This document shows positions 1 to 9,456 of a stretch of 33,817 nt of DNA, piece after piece. Under the pieces are notes generated by a model. The model was not told the origin of the DNA and searched no databases. It worked only from the letters and a program-made list of their open reading frames with translations. Location: assembly GCA_000827205.1 (NCBI GenBank), contig KN832555.1, positions 2,011,282 through 2,045,098 on the forward strand, written 5' to 3'. Every line of letters begins with the position of its first letter. The stretch's first letter is position 1. Source of the stretch: Plicaturopsis crispa FD-325 SS-3 (Eukaryota > Basidiomycota > Agaricomycetes > Amylocorticiales > Amylocorticiaceae). The position numbers and the translations under genes were made by a program.

Positions 1-325
1 CCTACGGTAGGTGCCGAAAACTACGGCCGAACACATTGAATGGGCCCTAGGTAGGTGCCGAAAACTCGGCCGAACACATTGAATGGGCCTAAAATATATA
101 GGGCCTAGCGCTTTTAATAGGGTATCAATGGTTACTGATGGCTATACAATTGACTGGCTATTCCGCTATTACTATAAGAACTGGGCCGAGTACATTGAAT
201 GTAATCGGCCCACCACATTGAATGTGCCGAAAAAACTCGGCCCAGCTGTGGGTAAGCACATTGAAACACCCTTAATTTGCACTGGGTGAGCACATTGAAT
301 GAGCTTAAGTCACTGAATGGGCTCC
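1..325. repeat. Array of CACATTGAATG repeats with short GC-rich hairpins
   Basis: Two near-identical units of 40 and 39 nt lie in tandem at 7-46 and 51-89. Both contain GTAGGTGCCGAAAAC and end AACACATTGAATGGGCC. Further diverged copies of CACATTGAATG sit near 190-200, 212-222, 257-265, 290-300 and 310-319. The second unit holds a hairpin, GCCGA(57-61)/TCGGC(66-70), with loop AAAC. The same stem recurs at 226-230/237-241. On the minus strand the 57-70 hairpin is followed by ten bases and then CTAG at 50-47. This resembles the hairpin-then-CTRR layout of a Helitron 3' end, and the minus-strand Helitron gene lies just to the right. The base after CTAG is G rather than the usual T, so the terminus is not proven. 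It could instead be an unrelated minisatellite. Confidence 0.7.
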
Positions 326-1775
326 GTCGGGTAATTACACGCTCGATCGAGAGGCGCACTCGTTGCTCGCCAGGCTTGCCATGTAGCTGTCATGTGGACG
401 AGTAATCACTTCGCGTAGTGTTTGAGGCAAGAAAGGTATAAATGTATTCGCACGCTAATACATAGACCCCGTATCCAGCCAGAACGATACAAAGATGTGG
501 CATCGAAAATACGCGTTGTGCGGATATGATGGCAAACAACCCGAGTAGAAGATACGCCGTCCTCGGTCCAGAAGGTGAAGGGAGGAGCAGGGTGGAGCAT
601 ACACATGTGTATCAAAGTACGCCATAAATGAAGGATGATCACTAGTAGAGCATCAGGCTGCGAGCGCGATCGGTCTGTTGTGCACTCACAAGTAATAATA
701 AAGAGACGTTCGGAGGATGACCGGCGTGGATTCAACTTTGCACAATACCGCGATCTGCCACGGTCTGGGACGATTCTCTTCTAGTCAGCCGTTAGACTTC
801 GGCTACATCGATACGTAGACCAAAAGAGATGGACGTACGGTGTACGAGACCAGAGTTGCCGGATACGACGAAGCAACCGCTTCCCTCACCCGAAAATTCG
901 CGTAGAATAGAACGACTTTATGATAAAGGAAGTCAGTGGCGCTATATATTTTTTCTACAGTCGAATTGTTCGTACCACATATAGTTTGGGCAGTGTTGCG
1001 GGAGGGTAGGAAACATACATCCCTCAGGCACAGTTTATCGAAATCGAGGAGTAGGATGGGATGGTAGTGGGCGGGTGGCGGCATCGTCAGAGTCGACTTT
1101 TGCTAATTTGGTCTTGACAAAGCGAACGACAAGAGTTCCGGTGAGGATGGAAGGATTAATTATCGAGTAAACGCCAGCGTTGACGTGCAGTGGGATATTG
1201 CGACGTCGTAACGTGGTATAGAGACCGGGTTGGATGAACAGTGTTGAAAAAGTAGATTACCGTGGTGTTCAGACTACCACGATAGAACCCGAGAAGCAAG
1301 GAAACGGTAATGAGGATCGCGCCATGCGAAACTAGTAGGGTGATCGGTCACACAATAGGACCCGTGAAGCGAGGCAAGGAAAATGATGAGTGCATCTTGC
1401 AACGGATGGTGCCGATGCAGTCTATAATACCGACGCGAAGATAGAGCCATCAGTAAATGCCGAGACATGATATCTCGAGAAGAAGGAATCTGGTACGTAC
1501 CCGACAACAAGAATAACGACCATATACAAACGAAAGATCGTCAGGTGGGCGGCCAGCGTCGGCAAAAGGCAGATAAAGACAGTTGTTTCAGGAGGCCGAT
1601 GATACGACCAGTATACGGAGACGAAAACAGATATGGAAGTGCACCCTACTCGGTGGGTAGGTGTGCGGGTGGGTAGGTGTGCGGGTGGGTAGGTGTGCAT
1701 GGGTGAAAGATTATGGGAGGCGGAAGGAGGAGGGATAAACGGGATTTCGGAGCTCGGATTCGAGCACGTGGCAAA
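326..1775. other. Non-coding stretch downstream of the Helitron gene
   Basis: No coding region I can recognise on either strand; open frames here are short and resemble no family known to me. Apart from the G-rich tandem repeat at 1652-1698 I see only unique sequence. By position this is probably the 3' non-coding part of the Helitron. Confidence 0.5.
1652..1698. repeat. Three-copy G-rich 16-nt tandem repeat
   Basis: GGTGGGTAGGTGTGC is repeated three times in tandem (1652-1666, 1667-1682, 1683-1698; the last two copies carry one extra leading G), followed by ATGGGTG. It ends about 80 nt beyond the stop codon of the Helitron gene, on that gene's 3' side. The plus strand is rich in runs of three G, which could form a quadruplex in single-stranded DNA. 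It is not the TTAGGG telomere repeat. Confidence 0.85.
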
Positions 1776-4700
1776 TTATACCTCCCGCCCGAGGCCAGCG
1801 AGATAGAGCGACTTCGTATTCTCGTTCAGTCTATCAATCCTATTGAACTCGCGTCTCAACTGCTCTGAAAGACGTTTACCGCATATCGAAGTTGACGAGA
1901 ACCATCTCATGATGGCCAGTCCTTTCAAACTTCTTACTCTAGACATCATGACATACATACCCTGCAAGGTACGCGCGCTGGAGATATCAACGGTGGCGCG
2001 ATCCATAGACTTCCCTTGGCTCTTATAGTCAGTGAAGCAATATGCAGGGAGTAGGGGTATATGCATCCTCCAGATCGTACGTGTACCTCCACGATTTCCA
2101 CGCGTTTCTTTCAACTTAATTTGACTCTTGACGGGAAAGATCGGTACGATATCCACTTCCAAGTCATCGGATATCTTGCCACTGCCAGGTATTCGTACGT
2201 ATACTACGTCTGCGAATCGACGCCCTCGGTGATCCGTAGTGTAGTGAATCTTGTGAACTATTCCTTCGGAACCGTTAACCACGTTGTGACTGAATGCCCT
2301 ATTGACAGTCACCATAACCTTCATACCGACAAAAAGAGGGAGTTTTCCAAGATTACTTTCGGTTTTGGACGAGGGCAGATTCCAAAGACCTTCTTGTATC
2401 CAACCCTCAGTCGGTTTGCGTTTGTAAAAATCGATAGAATGGTAAGTCTCCACGCGTTTACCTAGACGGTTTCCATGCTTACGACACTTCCTCAAATTTA
2501 TAGCATCGCGCAATGCGGTCGAACCCACAATAATAGGAGCGTCGCGAAATAAATGTGCCTGGTCTGGGTCAGTATTCCATATATGAGCAAAATCTCTCTC
2601 CCGTAAGGTATCGACGTCGCTTTTCGGATTGTGCGGCGAACTGATATTTGACCTCGAGTCAGAACACTCGCCTACTCGAAGTCTACCCAGAAAACCCGAA
2701 TACCAAGAATCCCCCTCTTGTCGAATGTTTTTCTGTAAGCTCACTACCACATTAACAAGCCTCCACAAGTAAGCACCTTGCATAGACTTCACGCCCGCGG
2801 ATCTCGCACTGACACTGAAGGATGGTTTATCTACCAGGTCGAATGCATAGAGAGAGCGTTGGGCAACTGGCTCAAGCTGTCCAAAATCACCGGTAAATAT
2901 AATGTTCAAACCGCCAAAGGGGAGATCACTGTCAGCCGGGTCCTCTCCTTTGGCTTGCTTTAACCGTTCCGAAATATCATACAAGAACCGAGATCCAATC
3001 ATCGACACCTCGTCCACAATCAGATACCTAACTTCTCTCCACAATGCTCGTAAATCGGCAAACTCCGTTTTCCGCTTTAAGGTCATCATGGTGAGTGCAT
3101 GTATAGTATATCCGCCTATGATCTGAGCTGAGCATCCCGTAGGTGCGCTCAACATTAACTCGTTACTCCGAGAAGTTTCCTCGAATAAACGGACGATGCT
3201 CTTGATTACGTGCGATTTTCCAGTTCCTCCTACGCCTGCAATATACATCAGCAGTTGATCCCCACCAGTCGACATATGGTTGGCTATTATCCGAAAGGCT
3301 CTTAGCTGGTCTTCATTATCCGACAGATTCATCTCATGCTCGACCTTTGCAGACGCCATTTCAAAAGGTGTTCTGCTATTCTCGACGTTCACGGACATCG
3401 AGTCTCCACATCCATCTGACGGGTGGGCATCCACTATATTGGTGACAATTGTGGTAGGTACCCTTCGACGGGAATCTGCTCCGCGGTATTCCGTAGGTGC
3501 CATCACGTTAATTTTTGGTCGTTTATCCTTCCCCAGAGAATTCATCAATGAAGCGTGGTGTTCTACGAGAGAAGAGTCCTCTGTCGACGTGAGTGTTGAA
3601 TCATCTAATAGACTATGACCTCCGGACATGAATTCATCATCGCACGCATCGATAGCTTCTCGGCACCGAGACCCGACAAGACGATCGAAACTTAGCGACG
3701 ATTCGTCTTCACGTATATTCTGAAAGTCATGTTCCCCCCCGATAATGTCCTCCATGTCATCGTCGGCGGGTTCATCGTCGCATCTGCGAGAGTGTTCCTC
3801 TGCAAAATATTCCGGACCAAACGACGGATTGGCATTCGCGTCGCGACGATCCCTCTGTAATCTGGTGAGTGTGTCTCGTGCGTCCTTACACTCCGTCATC
3901 ACGTTCATGTTCTCGATAATCCTCAGGTGATATGCACTCAACGAAGGCTCGTGAGCGGTGTACGCATCGTACCAAGTTTCATCCGGCGTCCGCAAATTCT
4001 GAGGATGTCTCCATGGCTTAAATAATATCAACATGGATCTTGCCCAACTTTCTCGCTCGAGATCTGTTCCGTCTGCCCTAGGAATCCTCGCACCCAAAAT
4101 GACGGGAATGCGAGATTTATCGTGATCCAAAAAACTCATCAGGTGCGTATAAAACTGGGGATGCTCCTGCGAAGACATTCGACCCGCGACAGATGGACTG
4201 ACGTCTTCATGATTAGCAGTCATTTCAAAAAACTGGAGAGGTATCTTCGACTTCGTGACGCGACCGACGAAATCGTACAGACACATCGAGTCCGCTCCAA
4301 AGTCGCACGTCCGATAAACGTAATCAAGTTGTTGATTCGAAGCTGTTATTGATCCTCTTCTCAAGGTCAGCAATATCTGTTCCTCGACGTCGTCCTTCTC
4401 TCCTGATTCCGTGAATACTCTGTCAGGACGCGGAACTGACGCGCTGTCCACAGGCAAAGAAACGGCTTCATTAGTAGAGTCTCCCGATGACGATTGTGGA
4501 CCTGAGGATCTTGAGCGCGATGGACTTTCTGAGGTGACTATAGCATCCCTGGACAAGCTCGGATCTCCGCCATCGTTGGACGAGTTTGATGACGCACTAC
4601 CGGTAAACGGAGGATAATGGGACGGATCTCCCAATATTTCGGACCCTAGTGAGTGTGATCCCGCGCCCGTATTCAAACACTGACCACTCTCTTCCGTGTG

Positions 4701-7700
4701 AGAAACAGATTCATGCCCGTCAGATAAGTCAACCGTCCAAGGTCCTTCAAGGAACCACTGGTCACACGTTCTGTTGTACGTCGACCAAAACAATATCGTG
4801 AACTTATCGGAAGTATAATGGTCGCCGCCGCCGACGAGGTAACTCATCACCTGCTGGTGAGATATCTCTTGTCTACCCATGAGACTGTTCACGAATGTTA
4901 CGACAGCCCGCCCACCGATGTTCGCATTAGCGCTACGCTCCATAGTGGACGTGGTCCTTTGGATTGCATATTGCATCGCAGCTAAACCAACGTGAGTCGG
5001 TAAACACGGTTTTGTGATATAGTCAGTAATGTAGTACAACAGAGCTTTGGCAGCCTCCCCGGAACCGATAAACTTAACATCCACGTTGCACTGCATCAAA
5101 AAGATTACAACGTCGTTGTATGCCGCAATTCGCGGATGTAATCGACGGAGAATGATAGAGTGCGTTGCGTCGTCCAACCGCGTGTAACGGTTCGTGCTTC
5201 CGTTCATGCGCATCCTACAGTGACTGTCTTGAGACGACGCAAGCGGTGGACCGTTCTTAAGATATTTCCAACAGGTGCTACCATGAACGTGCCAGTTGTA
5301 AGATTTGACCAAGCTATCCACAAAATCAATATAGCACTCTTCAAAATCACCACTCGTACAACGCGCAACAGGATGACTGATGCTCCCAGGATGGGGATCA
5401 TCAGTACGCTTCCCCTTGGCAGGCCTGGGCAACGATTCGCCGTTCGGCTCTTCTACGACGGTGTGGTCTGTCATCAACTCACACTTGATTATGCTCTCTA
5501 ACCAGTTGAACATAGCCTCTTTATACTCGTCCGACGATTCCATACGATCTCGCAACCCCTGTGGAGATGGATGTCCTCGTAGCCACAACAATAGATGAAG
5601 GTGAAGTGTACCTTTCCCTTGAGCCTCCACCGTGCCGTAATAAGCCTCGCACTTCCCGAACAGACCGTCGGACTCTCTACCATAGCGAGCAATCACGCGA
5701 AGGAACCTAGTCACCATAATGTGAAAAAACAAAGCGCAAGAGGCGGGATTTTCTGCAACTAGTATACGCCTCCTAGAATCGCTCAAATCGTCCCCTCGCA
5801 TTGAATCTTGCACGTCGATGTCTTCGCCGCTGAGTAACCTTACTATTGGGTGTTTTACATCTGATGGATTCAACGTGATGAATAACGTAGCTGACCCGTG
5901 TCGATTCATAGTGGCCCGTATCTCGTTCCGGAGCTTCACCTTATGCGCCGCCGTGCCCCGCAAGCTGTGCCCCACTAAATTCACTCGTGTCAACAGCGAA
6001 ACGATTTTTTTCTCCTCGGGTGATGAGGGAACGTACAGGGGGTTCGATTTGAAGTGAGTCTCCAGGCGCTGTAACACTTCAAGCTCGACGCTGAGCAGCT
6101 CTCTCGTTATGATATCCTGTTTGAATTTAGGTACCTTGAACTGAACACTATCGACAACAGACTTTTTCTGTATGATGTTGTAATACACGAAGGCGAACTC
6201 TGCGTCCTTCTCGAACGCGCCACCATCTACTGTCATCAGGTATTTAAGCTGCTCCTCCATCGTTAAAGGTATTGCCCTCCTTTGGTCAAAAAAACCGCCG
6301 ATTCCCCACGGATCAAGGTGAGGGAACAACCACGACATCAAGCTAGGATTGCGGAAGTCTGGAACTAAATTGCTTCCCGCAGTAGACTGCAAAAATCGCT
6401 TTCCCTCGAGACAATGGGTCAACGCTCTGGCTTTCATCTGCCTATAGCTCATGGGGGTATCATCGCCGTAAGTGAAGCCTACGCTCTCAATGACAAGGTC
6501 CATCTCGCCATCCGCATTGGGATCTTCATCGTTCCTCGTAGAGTAATCGGAGGTCGCACCGTCGACGGCGTCACTGAGAGGTATGTATCCTATCTCCATA
6601 TTGCATGGGACGCCTTCGTCCGATTCGTCGGCATTGCCACTCTCTTCTAATAGGTTATCCAGATTATTCTGACTGAACCCTTCAAAGCCACTCGATACCG
6701 AGTAGAAAGGGTTGTTAGCGATCAGAAATTCTATCATAACCTTGACTCTACTCTTCCTGATCAACACAGGGGCCAACTTTCTTATAGTTTTTCTGGTAGG
6801 CTTCTGACCACCCACGAATACCGCGCATATATTGTCGGCTATGACTTCGGGAGCTGCAGGCAGCACAACGTTCATCTGAGTTGTGTCTTGAGGCATTACC
6901 ATCAAGTTACCGCGAGTATAGCGCTGTTGCTCCCGGTGAGTACCAATAGCACTGAACTTGCTGCCCGAAGCACCGTCGTCCTTACGATTACTAGGAAGCT
7001 CAGACACGCGCATACATATTTTAGTGGATCGGGCACGGCAAGCAAGCATTTTGTCGCATACAGACGCGGTCGAAAAGGCGTTCCGTACCGCAGAAGGCAA
7101 GCTTTCCTCCCCGTAATAAAGCCAGTTTGAGAGTGCGTACTTAGGCATTACTTTGCCGACCACCACTTTCTTGTAGCAAGGTTTACACATCCACATGTCG
7201 CCCAGCCTCGTAACACTTCCAAGACCACGAGGATTGAGTATAGCTCGACTGTACAGCTCGAAGTCGTACGTTTTCGGCAAGCATGCGGTGGGTAATTCAT
7301 CGTTTCGCAGTAGCTCCAAGTGAACTTTTGTTGCAGGTACTTTCATTATATTGACGAGAGAAGTTTTACGCCCGCAAACAGAACATACCAGTAAGCGGAG
7401 GCTATCCGTGCTCATTGCTTGCTGCCACTCGTCGATTATTTTCAGTTTGTCTGAAAAATCTTTGACTTCCAGATGTGACGTATCGTGATACCCGCATTCC
7501 TGCCCATCAACCGGTATCGCCGCCTGTTCACCAACACTGCTCGAAGGTCCCGAATCTTGACCGTTGTTCGGTGTATCATCAGCTGGTATGAGGCGTTGAA
7601 CCATTTTTGATATCACTCCTTTTCGAGGTCGACTCAATAATTTAAAGACGTGCACAAAAGCACCGCACCGTTCGGGATCGCAAGCGTGTATCTCGAGCGC

Positions 7701-7964
7701 ACTTCGCATATGGGCCATTGAGGAAAGTCGACGGATCCCGTGACTCTTGCACATTCCAATATAATCAGCTCGACTAAAGTACACGAACGACTTGACCACG
7801 TAGGACACGCGCGACTCGAATATAATGTACGTATCCCCGTCCGACTTCATGTCAGATAGACAAGTATCGTTCGCTAGGTAAATTTTATAAAATTCGTAGT
7901 GACTATTCAAGCGCAAGATAGGAACTTCCTCCAACGAGCTAAGGACCACGTCTCCTAAATGCAT
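1776..7964 (-). CDS. Helitron Rep-helicase protein (HUH nickase plus PIF1-type helicase)
   Basis: Single-exon gene, 2062 aa, starting at an ATG, no interruptions. The N-terminal third has paired CxxC motifs (CSVCGRK; CKPCYKK near residue 258) and then the DUF6570 region (about 258-320). The Rep nickase follows: motif 1 FITLNPSD (about 693-700), the HUH metal site HLHLLLW (H788, H790), and a two-tyrosine motif YYITDYITK with Y978 and Y982 three residues apart, then a lysine. After an acidic, Ser-rich linker comes a PIF1-like SF1B helicase: Walker A GVGGTGKS (K1583), Walker B IVDEVSM (D1651, E1652), FTGDFGQLEPV, and the C-terminal motif TDYKSQGKSMDRATVD near 1980. In this family Rep nicks and joins the strand while the helicase unwinds it during rolling-circle transposition, acting in the nucleus. 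Length fits full-size fungal Helitron proteins. All catalytic residues I can check are present, so it looks functional. Confidence 0.97.
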   Translation of the reverse strand: MHLGDVVLSSLEEVPILRLNSHYEFYKIYLANDTCLSDMKSDGDTYIIFESRVSYVVKSFVYFSRADYIGMCKSHGIRRLSSMAHMRSALEIHACDPERCGAFVHVFKLLSRPRKGVISKMVQRLIPADDTPNNGQDSGPSSSVGEQAAIPVDGQECGYHDTSHLEVKDFSDKLKIIDEWQQAMSTDSLRLLVCSVCGRKTSLVNIMKVPATKVHLELLRNDELPTACLPKTYDFELYSRAILNPRGLGSVTRLGDMWMCKPCYKKVVVGKVMPKYALSNWLYYGEESLPSAVRNAFSTASVCDKMLACRARSTKICMRVSELPSNRKDDGASGSKFSAIGTHREQQRYTRGNLMVMPQDTTQMNVVLPAAPEVIADNICAVFVGGQKPTRKTIRKLAPVLIRKSRVKVMIEFLIANNPFYSVSSGFEGFSQNNLDNLLEESGNADESDEGVPCNMEIGYIPLSDAVDGATSDYSTRNDEDPNADGEMDLVIESVGFTYGDDTPMSYRQMKARALTHCLEGKRFLQSTAGSNLVPDFRNPSLMSWLFPHLDPWGIGGFFDQRRAIPLTMEEQLKYLMTVDGGAFEKDAEFAFVYYNIIQKKSVVDSVQFKVPKFKQDIITRELLSVELEVLQRLETHFKSNPLYVPSSPEEKKIVSLLTRVNLVGHSLRGTAAHKVKLRNEIRATMNRHGSATLFITLNPSDVKHPIVRLLSGEDIDVQDSMRGDDLSDSRRRILVAENPASCALFFHIMVTRFLRVIARYGRESDGLFGKCEAYYGTVEAQGKGTLHLHLLLWLRGHPSPQGLRDRMESSDEYKEAMFNWLESIIKCELMTDHTVVEEPNGESLPRPAKGKRTDDPHPGSISHPVARCTSGDFEECYIDFVDSLVKSYNWHVHGSTCWKYLKNGPPLASSQDSHCRMRMNGSTNRYTRLDDATHSIILRRLHPRIAAYNDVVIFLMQCNVDVKFIGSGEAAKALLYYITDYITKPCLPTHVGLAAMQYAIQRTTSTMERSANANIGGRAVVTFVNSLMGRQEISHQQVMSYLVGGGDHYTSDKFTILFWSTYNRTCDQWFLEGPWTVDLSDGHESVSHTEESGQCLNTGAGSHSLGSEILGDPSHYPPFTGSASSNSSNDGGDPSLSRDAIVTSESPSRSRSSGPQSSSGDSTNEAVSLPVDSASVPRPDRVFTESGEKDDVEEQILLTLRRGSITASNQQLDYVYRTCDFGADSMCLYDFVGRVTKSKIPLQFFEMTANHEDVSPSVAGRMSSQEHPQFYTHLMSFLDHDKSRIPVILGARIPRADGTDLERESWARSMLILFKPWRHPQNLRTPDETWYDAYTAHEPSLSAYHLRIIENMNVMTECKDARDTLTRLQRDRRDANANPSFGPEYFAEEHSRRCDDEPADDDMEDIIGGEHDFQNIREDESSLSFDRLVGSRCREAIDACDDEFMSGGHSLLDDSTLTSTEDSSLVEHHASLMNSLGKDKRPKINVMAPTEYRGADSRRRVPTTIVTNIVDAHPSDGCGDSMSVNVENSRTPFEMASAKVEHEMNLSDNEDQLRAFRIIANHMSTGGDQLLMYIAGVGGTGKSHVIKSIVRLFEETSRSNELMLSAPTGCSAQIIGGYTIHALTMMTLKRKTEFADLRALWREVRYLIVDEVSMIGSRFLYDISERLKQAKGEDPADSDLPFGGLNIIFTGDFGQLEPVAQRSLYAFDLVDKPSFSVSARSAGVKSMQGAYLWRLVNVVVSLQKNIRQEGDSWYSGFLGRLRVGECSDSRSNISSPHNPKSDVDTLRERDFAHIWNTDPDQAHLFRDAPIIVGSTALRDAINLRKCRKHGNRLGKRVETYHSIDFYKRKPTEGWIQEGLWNLPSSKTESNLGKLPLFVGMKVMVTVNRAFSHNVVNGSEGIVHKIHYTTDHRGRRFADVVYVRIPGSGKISDDLEVDIVPIFPVKSQIKLKETRGNRGGTRTIWRMHIPLLPAYCFTDYKSQGKSMDRATVDISSARTLQGMYVMMSRVRSLKGLAIMRWFSSTSICGKRLSEQLRREFNRIDRLNENTKSLYLAGLGREV

Positions 7965-9147
7965 AGATTCCGAGGGTCATGAATGTTTTATGTTCGTAAT
8001 TTTATTATTTGTGTTTTCGTAGGTTTAATTTTTTTGTGTTGTGGGTCGTCAGTCGTCAAGATGTAGTTGATACTACTGAATACCCTCACCTCCCTCCGAT
8101 ACGGTTCTCTCGAAGGCGGCATCGGCATCGACAGACGGTACAGCTACATGACGATCAGCGACGTGCGACGCCGTGTAATATACCACGACACTCACTAGGT
8201 AAGGAATCAAGGGAGTTCGTTTCGGCAATGGAGGGCTGGTCGAGCATTTCTGGCACGGTCGACAAGGATGGGTATTGAGCGACTAAGAAAGATGAAGGCA
8301 TAAGGACGACAAGAATCAGTTGAGATTGTCTGGCGAAACTCTCACCAGAAACCGAGGTATTTATACGGGACCACTTGTTCTTCCACGGGAAATGGTGTCG
8401 TCTTCTAACAGGGACAGCTGGATAAACCGCTCGTTCGGATTGTTATCTTGATCCAAACTGTATGATGATCATGATTACGCACGAAGTAAAGGCCGGGAGA
8501 CATCGATAAAAGCTGGGACCAGGAGTTCATACACGAAATGGGCATGTTGATATCAGAGACGCTTCATTTCACATATAGGTGTGCGTACCAGAGGCCGAAA
8601 AAAGGACATGCTCTAACATCCCGCCTTGACGCTTCCATAGTTCTGTTGATAATCGCGCAGCTACACATTATCTGATTCCGCGAGCACGCGCCTCTACTAG
8701 CCTTCTCATCGACAAGCGATCGAATGATACCGTGAAGGCTCGGACGACGATACATCGATCCGGTCGATAGCAAAACTCGGTATCGGGCGACGGAAGCCCA
8801 CGCTGATACGGATGATAGAATAATAAGGTGAGCGACGGAGGTTCGTAACTGCACAGGACCGACAATATATCATGTATCGCGCCGTACCAATCAAAGATTA
8901 TCACCGCAGCATCTGTATTGTGTGGTGGACAGATCGACGTAGATATCTGACACGATAATGGTAAGGGATCCATCAGCACATCGTAGACAGAAGGACAAGA
9001 AAGGGAGTGAGGTGGTACAAAACCTGACGCACAGCTTTACATCAGTGAGACTAGGATCCTACCGATTCCGATTCCGATTCCGGTACCGAATCTCCGCCTA
9101 ACCGCGTCGACGCAGCGGTTTCTCGCAACCCAAACGACCACGCTCAA
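7965..9147. other. Non-coding stretch upstream of the Helitron gene
   Basis: No recognisable gene on either strand; the open frames are short and of random composition. The part next to 7964 should contain the Helitron promoter and, somewhere to the right, the element's 5' TC terminus, which I could not identify. A short CGATTC microsatellite (three units) lies near 9060-9082. Confidence 0.5.
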
Positions 9148-9394
9148 ATGTCCTTCAGAAATTTGAAGGACACTGAACATGTAATGCAAATGTGTCTAAG
9201 ATCGATAATCGATCCACAATACATTGTTCCCGACTGGAATACCTTACAAGTTGACTGGGAGACATGGCTGCGCGCTATCGAGATTACAGGTCTGTAGAGT
9301 CACACGCCTTTGCAGGAAACTGACCGTGATGCAGAACTACTTCTAGTAACCGTCGATCTTGAACGAACCGACGTCGCCATAAGAGCGACACGTT
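9148..9394 (+). CDS. Possible small two-exon gene upstream of the reductase gene
   Basis: An ATG at 9148 opens a frame beginning MSFRNLKDTEHVMQ and running to about 9289. Splicing GTCTGT..GCAG (about 9290-9334, with CTGACC before the acceptor) would continue it in frame to a TAA near 9394, giving roughly 67 aa. I do not recognise the product. The donor GTCTGT is weak and the protein is short, so this may be chance or a 5' leader exon of the neighbouring ribonucleotide reductase gene. A perfect 9-bp inverted repeat TGTCCTTCA/TGAAGGACA (9149-9157/9164-9172) spans its start. Confidence 0.25.
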
Positions 9395-9456
9395 AAAAGG
9401 ACGGATACTTGTCGAGTTCGATGCATCTCAAATTGTGTATTTTTCCTGGACCAACA

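Larger units (their letters stand above)
47..7964 (-). mobile_element. Helitron (rolling-circle transposon), ends only tentatively placed
   Basis: The element is defined by the uninterrupted Rep-helicase gene at 1776-7964. The left limit given here is the candidate 3' end (hairpin 57-70, CTAG 47-50, minus strand). The 5' end (TC start, read on the minus strand) should lie to the right of 7964, but I could not recognise it, so the true element is probably longer than listed. No target-site duplication is expected for this family. No C-terminal endonuclease follows the helicase, so it is a canonical Helitron rather than a Helentron. An unbroken 6.2-kb reading frame suggests a young insertion. 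Confidence 0.5.

Noticed and set aside
1320-1352. CTAG at 1332-1335 next to a GTGA/TCAC stem, as an alternative Helitron 3' end
   Set aside because: The following base on the minus strand is T as required, but the stem is only 4 bp and the spacing to CTAG is 4 nt, both short for the family.
1652-1698. Telomere repeat
   Set aside because: The G-rich units are 15-16 nt and do not contain TTAGGG; only three copies are present inside the window.
2061-5501. Plus-strand open frames of 110-135 codons, such as 2061-2465 and 5160-5501
   Set aside because: They lie antisense to conserved Helitron helicase and Rep coding sequence and have no family character.
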